The notes below the pieces were generated by a model. That model saw only the letters and a program-made list of their open reading frames with translations. It did no database searches and had not been told where the DNA came from. From Coriobacteriales bacterium (GTDB lineage Bacteria > Actinomycetota > Coriobacteriia > Coriobacteriales > UBA8131), in contig JAISMZ010000133.1 in NCBI GenBank assembly GCA_031276475.1, forward strand, positions 1 through 11,363: 11,363 bases of DNA, in the 5' to 3' direction. A program made the translations under genes and the position numbers. How positions within the stretch are numbered: position 1 is the first letter of the stretch; the number at the start of each line of letters is the position of its first letter. Positions 1-5,333 of the stretch are shown piece after piece.

Positions 1-995
1 CCGGCCTTGTAAAGCTCCAGCAGCGAGGCGTCCATCCCTATCATACCCTCGTTGGCCGAGGTATTAATCACCGCCGACATCTGGTGGGTACGCCCTTCAC
101 GAATCAGGTTGCGAATGGCGCTGTTGGCGTGCATGATCTCAAAGGCCGGCACCATCTTACCGTCGCCTGCGGTGGAGGCCAGCAGCTGCTGGGAGACAAC
201 GCTTTGCAGCACCATCGAGAGCTGCATCCGCACCTGGGCCTGCTGCTCGGCGCGAAACGAGTCCACCAGGCGGTCGACGGTGTTTACCGCACCCACGGTA
301 TGCAGGGTAGAGAGCACCAGATGGCCGGTCTCGGCGGCGGTTAGGGCGATGGAGATGGTCTCGGGGTCGCGCAGCTCGCCAATCAAGATGACGTCAGGGC
401 TTTCGCGCAGGGCGGCGCGCAGGGCGGAGGCATAACTGACGGTGTCGATGGAGATCTCGCGCTGGGAGATCAGGCTGACATCGTGGCGGTGGAGGAACTC
501 GATGGGGTTCTCCAAAGTAATCACGTGGGCATTGCGAGTGTGATTGATGCGGTCGATAAGACAGGCCAGCGTCGTGGTCTTACCGCTGCCGGCCGGGCCG
601 GTAATCAGCACCAGGCCACGGCGCAGCTCGGCGAGGGCCATCACGGTCTGGGGAATGTGCAGGGCGGCTGAGTCGGGCAGGTCAAAGGAGACAACGCGAA
701 TCACCGCGGCCAGCGAGCCGCGCTGCTTGTAGGTGTTCACCCTAAAACGCGACACGCCTTTGATGGCAAAGGAGAAGTCGTCATCGCCCTCCTCCAGAAG
801 CGTTGCTATCGGGCGATCCTCGGCCATCGCGTAGATCTGCCGGATGATCTCCTCGGTGTCGGCCGGCAGCAAGATCGCGTCGCCCAGAGGCTCGATCACC
901 GTGCCGCGCTTAAAGCTCAACGGCCTGCCAACAATGATGAAGATATCAGCAGCCTGCCTCTCGACCAGCCCGTGGAGCAGTTCCTTGACGTCCAT
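1..995 (-). CDS. pilT: Type IV pilus retraction ATPase PilT (3' end cut by window edge)
   Basis: A PilT-family hexameric ATPase that powers pilus disassembly (retraction) at the inner face of the membrane. 331 residues are visible from the ATG at 995; PilT proteins are usually about 340-370 residues, so only a short C-terminus is missing beyond position 1. In order: an N-terminal PAS-like region (about 1-95), Walker A GPAGSGKTT (133-141), an Asp-box-like ENPIEF (162-167), Walker B with catalytic Glu in VILIGELRD (202-210, E207), His box ETGHLVLSTLHT (222-233), and the PilT-typical AIRNLIREG (293-301). There is no N-terminal extension of the PilB/GspE kind. The Asp box reads ENP where PilT usually has EDP. 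The start is supported by GAGG four bases upstream. It follows the pseudopilin-like gene by 41 bp and is probably in the same operon. Without the C-terminus, another PilT paralogue such as PilU is not excluded. Confidence 0.93.
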   Translation of the reverse strand, partial: MDVKELLHGLVERQAADIFIIVGRPLSFKRGTVIEPLGDAILLPADTEEIIRQIYAMAEDRPIATLLEEGDDDFSFAIKGVSRFRVNTYKQRGSLAAVIRVVSFDLPDSAALHIPQTVMALAELRRGLVLITGPAGSGKTTTLACLIDRINHTRNAHVITLENPIEFLHRHDVSLISQREISIDTVSYASALRAALRESPDVILIGELRDPETISIALTAAETGHLVLSTLHTVGAVNTVDRLVDSFRAEQQAQVRMQLSMVLQSVVSQQLLASTAGDGKMVPAFEIMHANSAIRNLIREGRTHQMSAVINTSANEGMIGMDASLLELYKA

Positions 996-1036
996 GGTTC
1001 CTCGATTCCCTACTTGTTGTACGTGCCCGGCTGCTG

Positions 1037-1450
1037 TTATTGTATCACCGTGGCGGTCTGCCATTGCCGTATCGTTGTGGAGCCATCCGCGGTCACCGCA
1101 ATACTCACCGTGAGCTGCCGCTTTTCACCCACCGCAAAGGCCTTGGTTACCACCAGAGCATCGCTGGACGACTCCAACAGCTCGTAACCTTTCTCCTGCA
1201 ATGCCCGGCGCAGATCATTCGAGGCGTTTGCGGCACAAAAAGTGTCCAGCTCGGCATACCAGCGCGTCGCCTGGCTGTCCGCCGCGTAAAAGTCCTGCGC
1301 TGAGCTGGTGGCCATGCGCGAGAGCTGCAAGTCGGAGCGAGCCGAGACCAATGAAAGTATCGAGAAGGTCGCCAGCAACAGCACCACCAGGACGGTAATC
1401 AGTGTTGAGACGCCCACGCCCACGGCTGAGCGCTGCCTGCCCGCTGCCAT
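1037..1450 (-). CDS. PilX-like pseudopilin / T4P-associated membrane protein
   Basis: A 137-residue protein with a short basic N-terminus, one hydrophobic helix (about 13-36, rich in Val/Leu), then an amphipathic helical stretch and a small C-terminal domain. The run SARSDLQLSRMATSSAQDFY followed by an Ala/Glu-containing helix resembles the N-terminal region of PilX-type minor pilins (hydrophobic helix, then arginine/serine, then an aligned helix). No canonical Gly-Phe-Thr-x-x-Glu prepilin peptidase site is present, so processing is uncertain. The start is strongly supported: GGAGGAGGT lies five bases upstream, and the ATG overlaps the upstream stop as TGATG, which implies translational coupling. 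Its place between another small membrane protein and pilT points to a pilus structural or assembly role. The family assignment rests on helix pattern and context, not on a clear match. Confidence 0.8.
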   Translation of the reverse strand: MAAGRQRSAVGVGVSTLITVLVVLLLATFSILSLVSARSDLQLSRMATSSAQDFYAADSQATRWYAELDTFCAANASNDLRRALQEKGYELLESSSDALVVTKAFAVGEKRQLTVSIAVTADGSTTIRQWQTATVIQ

Positions 1451-1860
1451 CAGTTACCTCCTCCGCCGCGACCAGCGTAGTGGCTGGCAGTTAGACTGAA
1501 CAGTTTGGTCTCGGAATGCTCGGCCAGATTATCGGTGAACACCGTAATCTCTGCCGTACTCAGAGGGCTCTGAGAACTGTCGATGGCGCAGACCAGGCGA
1601 TATCGGGCCACGCTGGCATCACAGCGCAGGAAGCTCTCGTCAAAATACAGCGTTGGCTCGGCGATGTCGCCGCTAGCCTTGAAGGTCTCGGCCAGCTGCT
1701 GGGCCTCCAGGGACAGATGAGTCAGCGCGGCGGATTCATCCGACGTGACGCGAGCCTGCACAAAAACCTGAAGAGCCACCGCGGCACAGAGGACGAAGAT
1801 CACAATGTCTAAGACCAACTCCAGAAAAAAGGCTCGCGAGCGAGATGTTGGGGCCGCCAT
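1450..1860 (-). CDS. Small T4P-cluster membrane protein, pseudopilin-like
   Basis: A 136-residue protein of unknown function. It begins with a short basic segment and then a hydrophobic helix (about 10-34) starting AFFLELVLD, followed by a roughly 100-residue outer domain with two cysteines (80 and 91) that could form a disulphide, and a Gly-rich C-terminal end. The Glu at residue 14 sits five residues after Arg9, matching the spacing of the conserved Glu5 of type IV pilins, but the usual Gly before the cleavage site is missing. From memory, similar FFLEL-type proteins occur in clostridial pilus clusters. The start at 1860 is preferred over frames extending further upstream because AGGAGGTG lies four bases before it and its A is shared with the upstream TGA (TGATG). 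The same overlap couples its stop to the next gene. Confidence 0.82.
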   Translation of the reverse strand: MAAPTSRSRAFFLELVLDIVIFVLCAAVALQVFVQARVTSDESAALTHLSLEAQQLAETFKASGDIAEPTLYFDESFLRCDASVARYRLVCAIDSSQSPLSTAEITVFTDNLAEHSETKLFSLTASHYAGRGGGGN

Positions 1861-2504
1861 CAGGCACCTCCTGCGGCAGGCGCGGAGGCGGACTCGGGCG
1901 CGGGGCTGGGCGCGGCAGGCGCGGAGGCGGGCGCGGGCGCGGGGCTGGGCGCGGCAGACGTGGAGGCGGACTCGGGCGCGGCACTGGGCGCGGCATCGCT
2001 TGCACTCAATGCGGTCGCGCTGGGAAAAGCCCTGTCGCCGCATTTGATGTTTAAGACGATTGACGAGGCCACATCATCCGGTGTAATCAACGCCGCCTCC
2101 AGCAGGCCCTGCGAGTTGAGGGCCAGATGCATGCTCTGCATCGGCATAATGCGTTGCGCCTGAGCCATATCCGGTCGCATGCCGCTGGCGATCAACTCCT
2201 CGCAGAGCTGCCCGTCATGAAGAAATATCCAGGTCTCGTAACCCTTGCCGGTAAGCTGCTCGGTCAGCACCAGGGCCTCAGAGCCGTTTACCTCGTCCAG
2301 ACGCACGCCGCCCCCAACATCGTTTTGCCGTATCTTCTCGGCAAGATAAAGCACGCCGGTACGCAGGTCGTAATCGCGCTGCATCACCGCAGTGGTGTGG
2401 CGATAGGTATTGGAGCCCACAACCGCCAGCGTCATAGCGCCAGCCGCATAGATTGCAAACAGCACCAAAACCAGTACCAGGTCGGAGATTCGCCGTTTGG
2501 TCAT
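1860..2504 (-). CDS. DUF4860-type T4P-cluster membrane protein with repeat tail
   Basis: A 214-residue protein with one N-terminal membrane helix (about 6-30) and a conserved outer domain. The pattern YDLRTGVLYLAEKIRQND (about 45-62), then EALVL, YETWIF and a LHDGQLCEEL segment is typical of DUF4860, a family of unknown function found in pilus-like clusters of Gram-positive bacteria. The last ~45 residues are a low-complexity Ala/Pro/Ser/Glu tail made of three 13-residue units (about 172-210) matching the DNA tandem repeat at 1873-1989; this tail is not part of the family core. The start has GGGGAGGT four bases upstream. The stop overlaps the next ATG by one base. It probably acts as a minor-pilin or pilus-assembly accessory, inferred from context. 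The family name is given from remembered sequence pattern. Confidence 0.85.
   Translation of the reverse strand: MTKRRISDLVLVLVLFAIYAAGAMTLAVVGSNTYRHTTAVMQRDYDLRTGVLYLAEKIRQNDVGGGVRLDEVNGSEALVLTEQLTGKGYETWIFLHDGQLCEELIASGMRPDMAQAQRIMPMQSMHLALNSQGLLEAALITPDDVASSIVLNIKCGDRAFPSATALSASDAAPSAAPESASTSAAPSPAPAPASAPAAPSPAPESASAPAAGGA
1873..1989 (-). repeat. Three tandem copies of a 39-bp coding repeat
   Basis: Three adjacent 39-bp units (1873-1911, 1912-1950, 1951-1989) lie inside the DUF4860 gene. Each is 13 codons, so copy-number change keeps the frame. The units encode variants of APSPAPESASAPA. The first two copies differ by only a few bases and the third is more diverged. The result is a flexible Pro/Ala/Ser tail whose length could vary between strains. 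Confidence 0.9.
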
Positions 2505-2506
2505 GG

Positions 2507-2875
2507 CTACCTCCCCACCACCACGCGAATCTGAGGCAGCAGATTTGCGCCCATCGATTCATAGTAAACCGCATAGTGCGTGCGGTCGATAACCAGGTTG
2601 TAGTTCTGCTCCAGATACTGAATACTGGGAGGAAAGCTGCCCTCTAAGGCGTAGCACTGCACGGCACTGCGGCGCACGTTGTCGGCCACAAACTCGGCTT
2701 GGCTTTCGCGCACCTGGCCGGAAAGGCGGCCGGTAAAAAGCAGCATCAGCCCCACGACAACACCTACGAAGAGCGCCGTCCAGAGCAACCTTGAGCTAAG
2801 GATGCGGCGGACCGGCGATCGGTCCTGTCCCTCGGTATTAATTGGCGCCTCCTCAGGGAGGCGCTGATCAATCAT
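2507..2875 (-). CDS. Conserved T4P-cluster single-pass membrane protein
   Basis: A 122-residue protein: a polar, probably cytoplasmic N-terminus (1-28), one membrane helix (about 29-47), and an outer domain with NVRRSAVQCYALEG, FPPSIQYLEQNY and a C-terminal ANLLPQIRVVV. This domain pattern (a helix leading to a CYALEG-x-(F/Y)P segment) recurs, from memory, in uncharacterised proteins of Gram-positive pilus clusters and resembles the globular half of pilins. No prepilin cleavage site is visible. AAGGTGG lies about six bases upstream of the ATG at 2875. The first ~14 codons (MIDQRLPEEAPINT) fall in an inverted pair of the dispersed repeat, so the extreme N-terminus may be a late addition. Its start overlaps the small upstream reading frame by 8 bp. 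Two bases separate its stop from the DUF4860 start. Confidence 0.82.
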   Translation of the reverse strand: MIDQRLPEEAPINTEGQDRSPVRRILSSRLLWTALFVGVVVGLMLLFTGRLSGQVRESQAEFVADNVRRSAVQCYALEGSFPPSIQYLEQNYNLVIDRTHYAVYYESMGANLLPQIRVVVGR

Positions 2876-2993
2876 TGCACGCCACCTTTCGACCAGGCAG
2901 CACTAAATCGAGGGCAAATGGGAGCACTGCGCAGCAACCCGATACGCGCCCACGATTTAGTGCTACCTGACTCGCAATCTGACCTACAGGCAT
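2868..2993 (-). CDS. Possible 41-codon ORF bridging pilC and the next gene
   Basis: A short frame beginning MPVGQIASQVALNRGR and ending with TGA at 2870-2868. It starts at an ATG 15 bases after the pilC stop and is preceded by GGGAGGCG, a good Shine-Dalgarno sequence inside the dispersed repeat. Its stop lies inside the following gene, giving an 8-bp overlap with the ATG at 2875, an arrangement typical of translational coupling. The middle of the frame runs through both arms of the long inverted repeat, so its amino acid sequence may only be a by-product of that structure. No family is recognised. It could be a leader that carries ribosomes across the element, or not translated at all. Confidence 0.35.
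   Translation of the reverse strand: MPVGQIASQVALNRGRVSGCCAVLPFALDLVLPGRKVACND
2894..2969. repeat. Long imperfect inverted repeat, 22-bp arms
   Basis: The left arm at 2894-2915 (containing AGGCAGCACTAAATCG) pairs with the right arm at 2948-2969 (containing CGATTTAGTGCTACCT), 20 of 22 positions matching, around a 32-bp loop. In the transcript this would be a very stable stem between pilC and the next gene. No U-run follows on the minus strand, so it is not a classical terminator. It could stabilise or process the mRNA, or be the core of the surrounding repeat-bounded element. Confidence 0.9.
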
Positions 2994-3007
2994 TAATCGG
3001 CGCCTCC

Positions 3008-4048
3008 CTAAAGACCCGACAAAACGCCGAGCAGGGGCAGCATCACCGAGAGCAGGATCAGCCCGACCAAAACGCACATCACCGACACCAGAGTAGGCTC
3101 AATAGCCGCTACCAGACTGTCCATCCTGTTCTCGGTGGCCAAAGCGATCTGATCGCCCACCTGTTGTAAAGATTCGGCATCGGCACCGGTCTTAAAACCC
3201 ACGGCCAGCAGCGCCAGCGAGTCGGGCGGAAAGAGTTTGCTCTGCTCAAGCGCGGTGATAAATGAAGCGCCCTCGTCAACAGCCCTGCGTATCGCGCCAA
3301 CGCGGGCGCGAGCTCGTTTATCATCAACCAGTGGCTCGGCAAGGGCCAGGGCCTGATCGACGCCCAGGCCGGCATCCAAAAGCGAGGCCAAAGCGATGGT
3401 AAAGCGCTGTGTGGAGACGCGCAGCGAAAGGTCGCGGGCAATCGGGGCGCTTTGCGACAAAGCCGCGTAAAAGCGCTTTCCGGCCGGTATGAAGCGAAGG
3501 AACACGCCTATCGCCACCAGCACGACGATGACCGCAATGATCCACAGCGCGTAGCGGCTGAGCGCGGAACCAAAGGCCATCAGAGCCGCGGCCAGTCCCG
3601 TCATCTGAAACCCCAGCTGCAAAAAAACCTGATTGAAGACTGGCATCGCCTGAGTCAGCAGCACCACGACGATGGCCACAACCACCACGAGCATCGAGAT
3701 CGGATAGGTCAATGAAGAACGGATGCTCTGAGAAAGCAGGTCGCGCCGAGCATAGTAGGCGCCAAGCGAGGCAAAGGTCTGCTCCATGCGGCCGGTTTTC
3801 TCGCCGATGCCTATCAGAGCCAACGCGTAATCGGGCAGATCGCCCAGGTGCTTCAGCGTCTGGTAGAGCGACTCCCCGTTTAAGGCCGCCTGATACAGCG
3901 CCTCCATGCGCCGCAACTCAACGGCATCGCGGGCGTTTGCGCGAAGGATATCAAAACCTTCGGTCAGCGGCAGTCCGGAGCGATAGACCAGCTCCAAGTT
4001 ACTAAAAAGCAGCCTTAATTGCGCTGGCGTCAGTGTCTTGCCTGCCAT
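3008..4048 (-). CDS. pilC: Type IV pilus inner-membrane platform protein PilC (GspF family)
   Basis: A polytopic membrane protein that anchors the pilus machine and links the cytoplasmic ATPases to pilin subunits. 346 residues hold two GspF domains: the first starts near 8 (LTPAQLRLLFSNLELVYRSG) with the conserved GEKTGRMEQ at 82-90; the second begins near 207 and has GFKTGAD at 284-290, where the usual GE is GF. Membrane helices lie at about 113-136, 166-188 and 316-340. The protein is shorter than typical ~400-residue PilC because it lacks the N-terminal extension. The start has GGAGG seven bases upstream. It is the first gene of the pilus operon, 145 bp after the transglutaminase gene. Its TAG stop lies inside a dispersed repeat copy, so the last residues (LSGL) adjoin the element. 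Confidence 0.94.
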   Translation of the reverse strand: MAGKTLTPAQLRLLFSNLELVYRSGLPLTEGFDILRANARDAVELRRMEALYQAALNGESLYQTLKHLGDLPDYALALIGIGEKTGRMEQTFASLGAYYARRDLLSQSIRSSLTYPISMLVVVVAIVVVLLTQAMPVFNQVFLQLGFQMTGLAAALMAFGSALSRYALWIIAVIVVLVAIGVFLRFIPAGKRFYAALSQSAPIARDLSLRVSTQRFTIALASLLDAGLGVDQALALAEPLVDDKRARARVGAIRRAVDEGASFITALEQSKLFPPDSLALLAVGFKTGADAESLQQVGDQIALATENRMDSLVAAIEPTLVSVMCVLVGLILLSVMLPLLGVLSGL

Positions 4049-4193
4049 CTCTTATCCTCCGTTGTCCAACTTCTGTCGCTCATCAGCAGTCAGCGCCTGA
4101 CCGCACGGCCACTCGCCCTTGCAACCTCACCTTCGCATCAGGATAACATATGGAGGAGGATTCAGCTGATATTCACCAGCGACCGTCTGGTAA
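4049..4193 (-). promoter_or_regulatory. pilC leader with possible anti-Shine-Dalgarno sequence
   Basis: This 145-bp gap separates the transglutaminase stop from pilC. In the minus-strand RNA, ATCCTCC (about 90 bases upstream) is the exact complement of the pilC ribosome site GGAGGAT, so the two could pair and hide it. A short stem, ACCAG with CTGGT around a 7-base loop, lies just after the upstream stop but has no U-run. A GTCAG-GCG-CTGAC stem is also present. I found no convincing -35/-10 pair, so it is open whether pilC has its own promoter or is read from the upstream gene. Confidence 0.3.
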
Positions 4194-5165
4194 CTAGTAA
4201 TAGAACATCGGTTGATAGCTGGTGCCACTGCCGATCACCCCGGAGAGATCCTGAGTGCCCTTACTGGCTGCGTCAAAAGTCGGATCCATGCGCTGCCAGG
4301 AGCTGCCATCAAAGCGGTAATTGCCAATGACCTCACCGGTTTCTTTGCAAAACACCGTGATCCAGGCGTGATAGGCGGTATCTGAGTAACCGATTACCAG
4401 CTTGGCCGGTATCTGTTGTTCGCGCAACAACGAGGCCGTCAGCACCGCATAGTCAAAACAGATGCCGGTCTTGGCGTTGATGGTATTGGTGTTATTGGGC
4501 AGGTAGCCCGGCTGTACGGTCGCGGCTTTGTTGTAGTCGTAGGTGATATTCTCCACAACGTATTTATAGATGCCGTTAAGTGCCTCCACGTCGCTGGTGG
4601 CGCCGGTGGCGTATTGCTGGGAGATTGCGGTGGAGGCGTCGCCGGCAGCGTAGTTGACGTACTGATTGGGGTAGAGAAAGGGCTTGTACTCGTCGGCGAT
4701 GCTTACCGAGAGGTCCTGCGAGAAAATTGAGGCGTAGGTCTCGCCGGTGACGTGTTCCCAAACGCCCACCGTGTAGGTACCATCGCCGCAGGAAAGCGGG
4801 ATGACGATGTAGGAGCCGGCGTTGTTGATGGTGTATTGGTACTGCGAGTCGTTGACGTCTACCAACACCTTAACCTTTACGCCGAGCTTAGAAAGCACGG
4901 AGATATAGCCATCGGCGGTATTGGAGTAGTCCAGCGTGGCTTTCTCGTTGTCGACCACCGCCGCACCGGGCTGAGCCGGCTGCAAAATGACGGGCGTCGC
5001 ATCGCGTTCCTGGCCGGGATTGGAGGTGCCCATCTGCGTGCCACTGGCAACACCGCCACAACCCGCCACGGCCAGTAGAGCCAGCAGCGCCAGCAGCGCA
5101 AAAGCGGCTGTCAGTGTCGTCGCAATACGGCGGCGCCGTAAAAGCATATCAGTGCTGTTTAACAT
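4194..5165 (-). CDS. Transglutaminase-like lipoprotein
   Basis: An exported lipoprotein of 323 residues with a transglutaminase/cysteine-protease fold. Features in order: Arg-rich N-terminus (RRRR, 10-13), hydrophobic helix (about 14-34), lipobox AVAGC with acylated Cys36, a Ser/Thr/Gly linker, a beta-rich domain (about 80-160), and a transglutaminase-like core with TGICFDYA (Cys236), TAYHAWI (His266) and MDPTFD (Asp294). The Cys-His-Asp triad is intact, so it is probably an active enzyme, perhaps a peptidase or amidase working on cell-surface protein or peptidoglycan; the substrate is unknown. The ATG at 5165 is chosen over an in-frame ATG 22 codons upstream because AGGGGG lies seven bases before it and the signal peptide then has normal length. 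A candidate promoter lies 54 bp upstream. It precedes the pilus operon, but a functional link is only inferred. Confidence 0.9.
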   Translation of the reverse strand: MLNSTDMLLRRRRIATTLTAAFALLALLALLAVAGCGGVASGTQMGTSNPGQERDATPVILQPAQPGAAVVDNEKATLDYSNTADGYISVLSKLGVKVKVLVDVNDSQYQYTINNAGSYIVIPLSCGDGTYTVGVWEHVTGETYASIFSQDLSVSIADEYKPFLYPNQYVNYAAGDASTAISQQYATGATSDVEALNGIYKYVVENITYDYNKAATVQPGYLPNNTNTINAKTGICFDYAVLTASLLREQQIPAKLVIGYSDTAYHAWITVFCKETGEVIGNYRFDGSSWQRMDPTFDAASKGTQDLSGVIGSGTSYQPMFYY

Positions 5166-5218
5166 CACAAAACCCCCTGGGGAGCGACAGTACTGGAATT
5201 GCCTGATGTAATTACCGA

Positions 5219-5247
5219 TTTGTACCAGCATACACGCTTAGGGACAA
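5219..5247 (-). promoter_or_regulatory. Candidate promoter of the transglutaminase gene
   Basis: On the minus strand, TTGTCC (5247-5242) and TACAAA (5224-5219) are separated by exactly 17 bp; each matches four of six positions of the sigma-70-type consensus. Transcription would begin near 5212, giving a leader of about 45 bases that ends in the AGGGGG ribosome site. The in-frame ATG at 5231 would be upstream of this start, which supports the ATG at 5165. Confidence 0.4.
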
Positions 5248-5283
5248 TGGTTGCCTTTCTGTAAACAAACTGGAATCGAAGGA

Positions 5284-5305
5284 TGGCCGCCGGTTGGCCG
5301 CCGGT
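5284..5305. repeat. Perfect tandem duplication of an 11-bp unit
   Basis: TGGCCGCCGGT occurs twice in direct succession (5284-5294 and 5295-5305). It lies in the gap after the degenerate kinase gene, immediately outside the left-hand dispersed repeat. It contains GGCC palindromes that could fold weakly, but no U-run follows, so a terminator role is not supported. Confidence 0.85.
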
Positions 5306-5333
5306 CATCAATCAGAGAGCGCCAGGGAGGCGC

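Larger units (their letters stand above)
2834..3015. mobile_element. MITE-like element bounded by inverted AGGGAGGCGC repeats
   Basis: The segment is bounded by two facing copies of an 18-bp sequence: AGGGAGGCGCTGATCAAT on the plus strand at 2855-2872 and its near reverse complement at 2992-3009 (16 of 18 match). The enclosed ~155 bp carries no clear gene and contains a second, internal inverted repeat with 22-bp arms (2894-2969). The left end has an additional outward-facing half copy at 2835-2854. It lies exactly between pilC (whose TAG stop is inside the right repeat) and the next pilus gene (whose first codons are in the left repeat). Terminal inverted repeats, small size and no coding capacity fit a miniature inverted-repeat element. 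No clear target-site duplication was found, so mobility is an inference. Confidence 0.5.

Noticed and set aside
1861..2043. A 61-codon upstream extension of the 136-residue pseudopilin-like gene, rich in Arg/Ala/Cys repeats
   Set aside because: It only reads the 39-bp repeat of the DUF4860 gene in another frame. The ATG at 1860 has an excellent ribosome site and TGATG coupling.
3109..3441. A 110-codon Trp/Pro/Arg-rich frame on the minus strand inside pilC, and similar frames inside the kinase gene
   Set aside because: They are out-of-frame shadows of conserved coding sequence with unlikely composition and no ribosome site.
5166..5231. An ATG at 5231 for the transglutaminase lipoprotein
   Set aside because: It would put 22 extra residues before the signal peptide and lies upstream of the predicted transcription start; the ATG at 5165 has a strong ribosome site.
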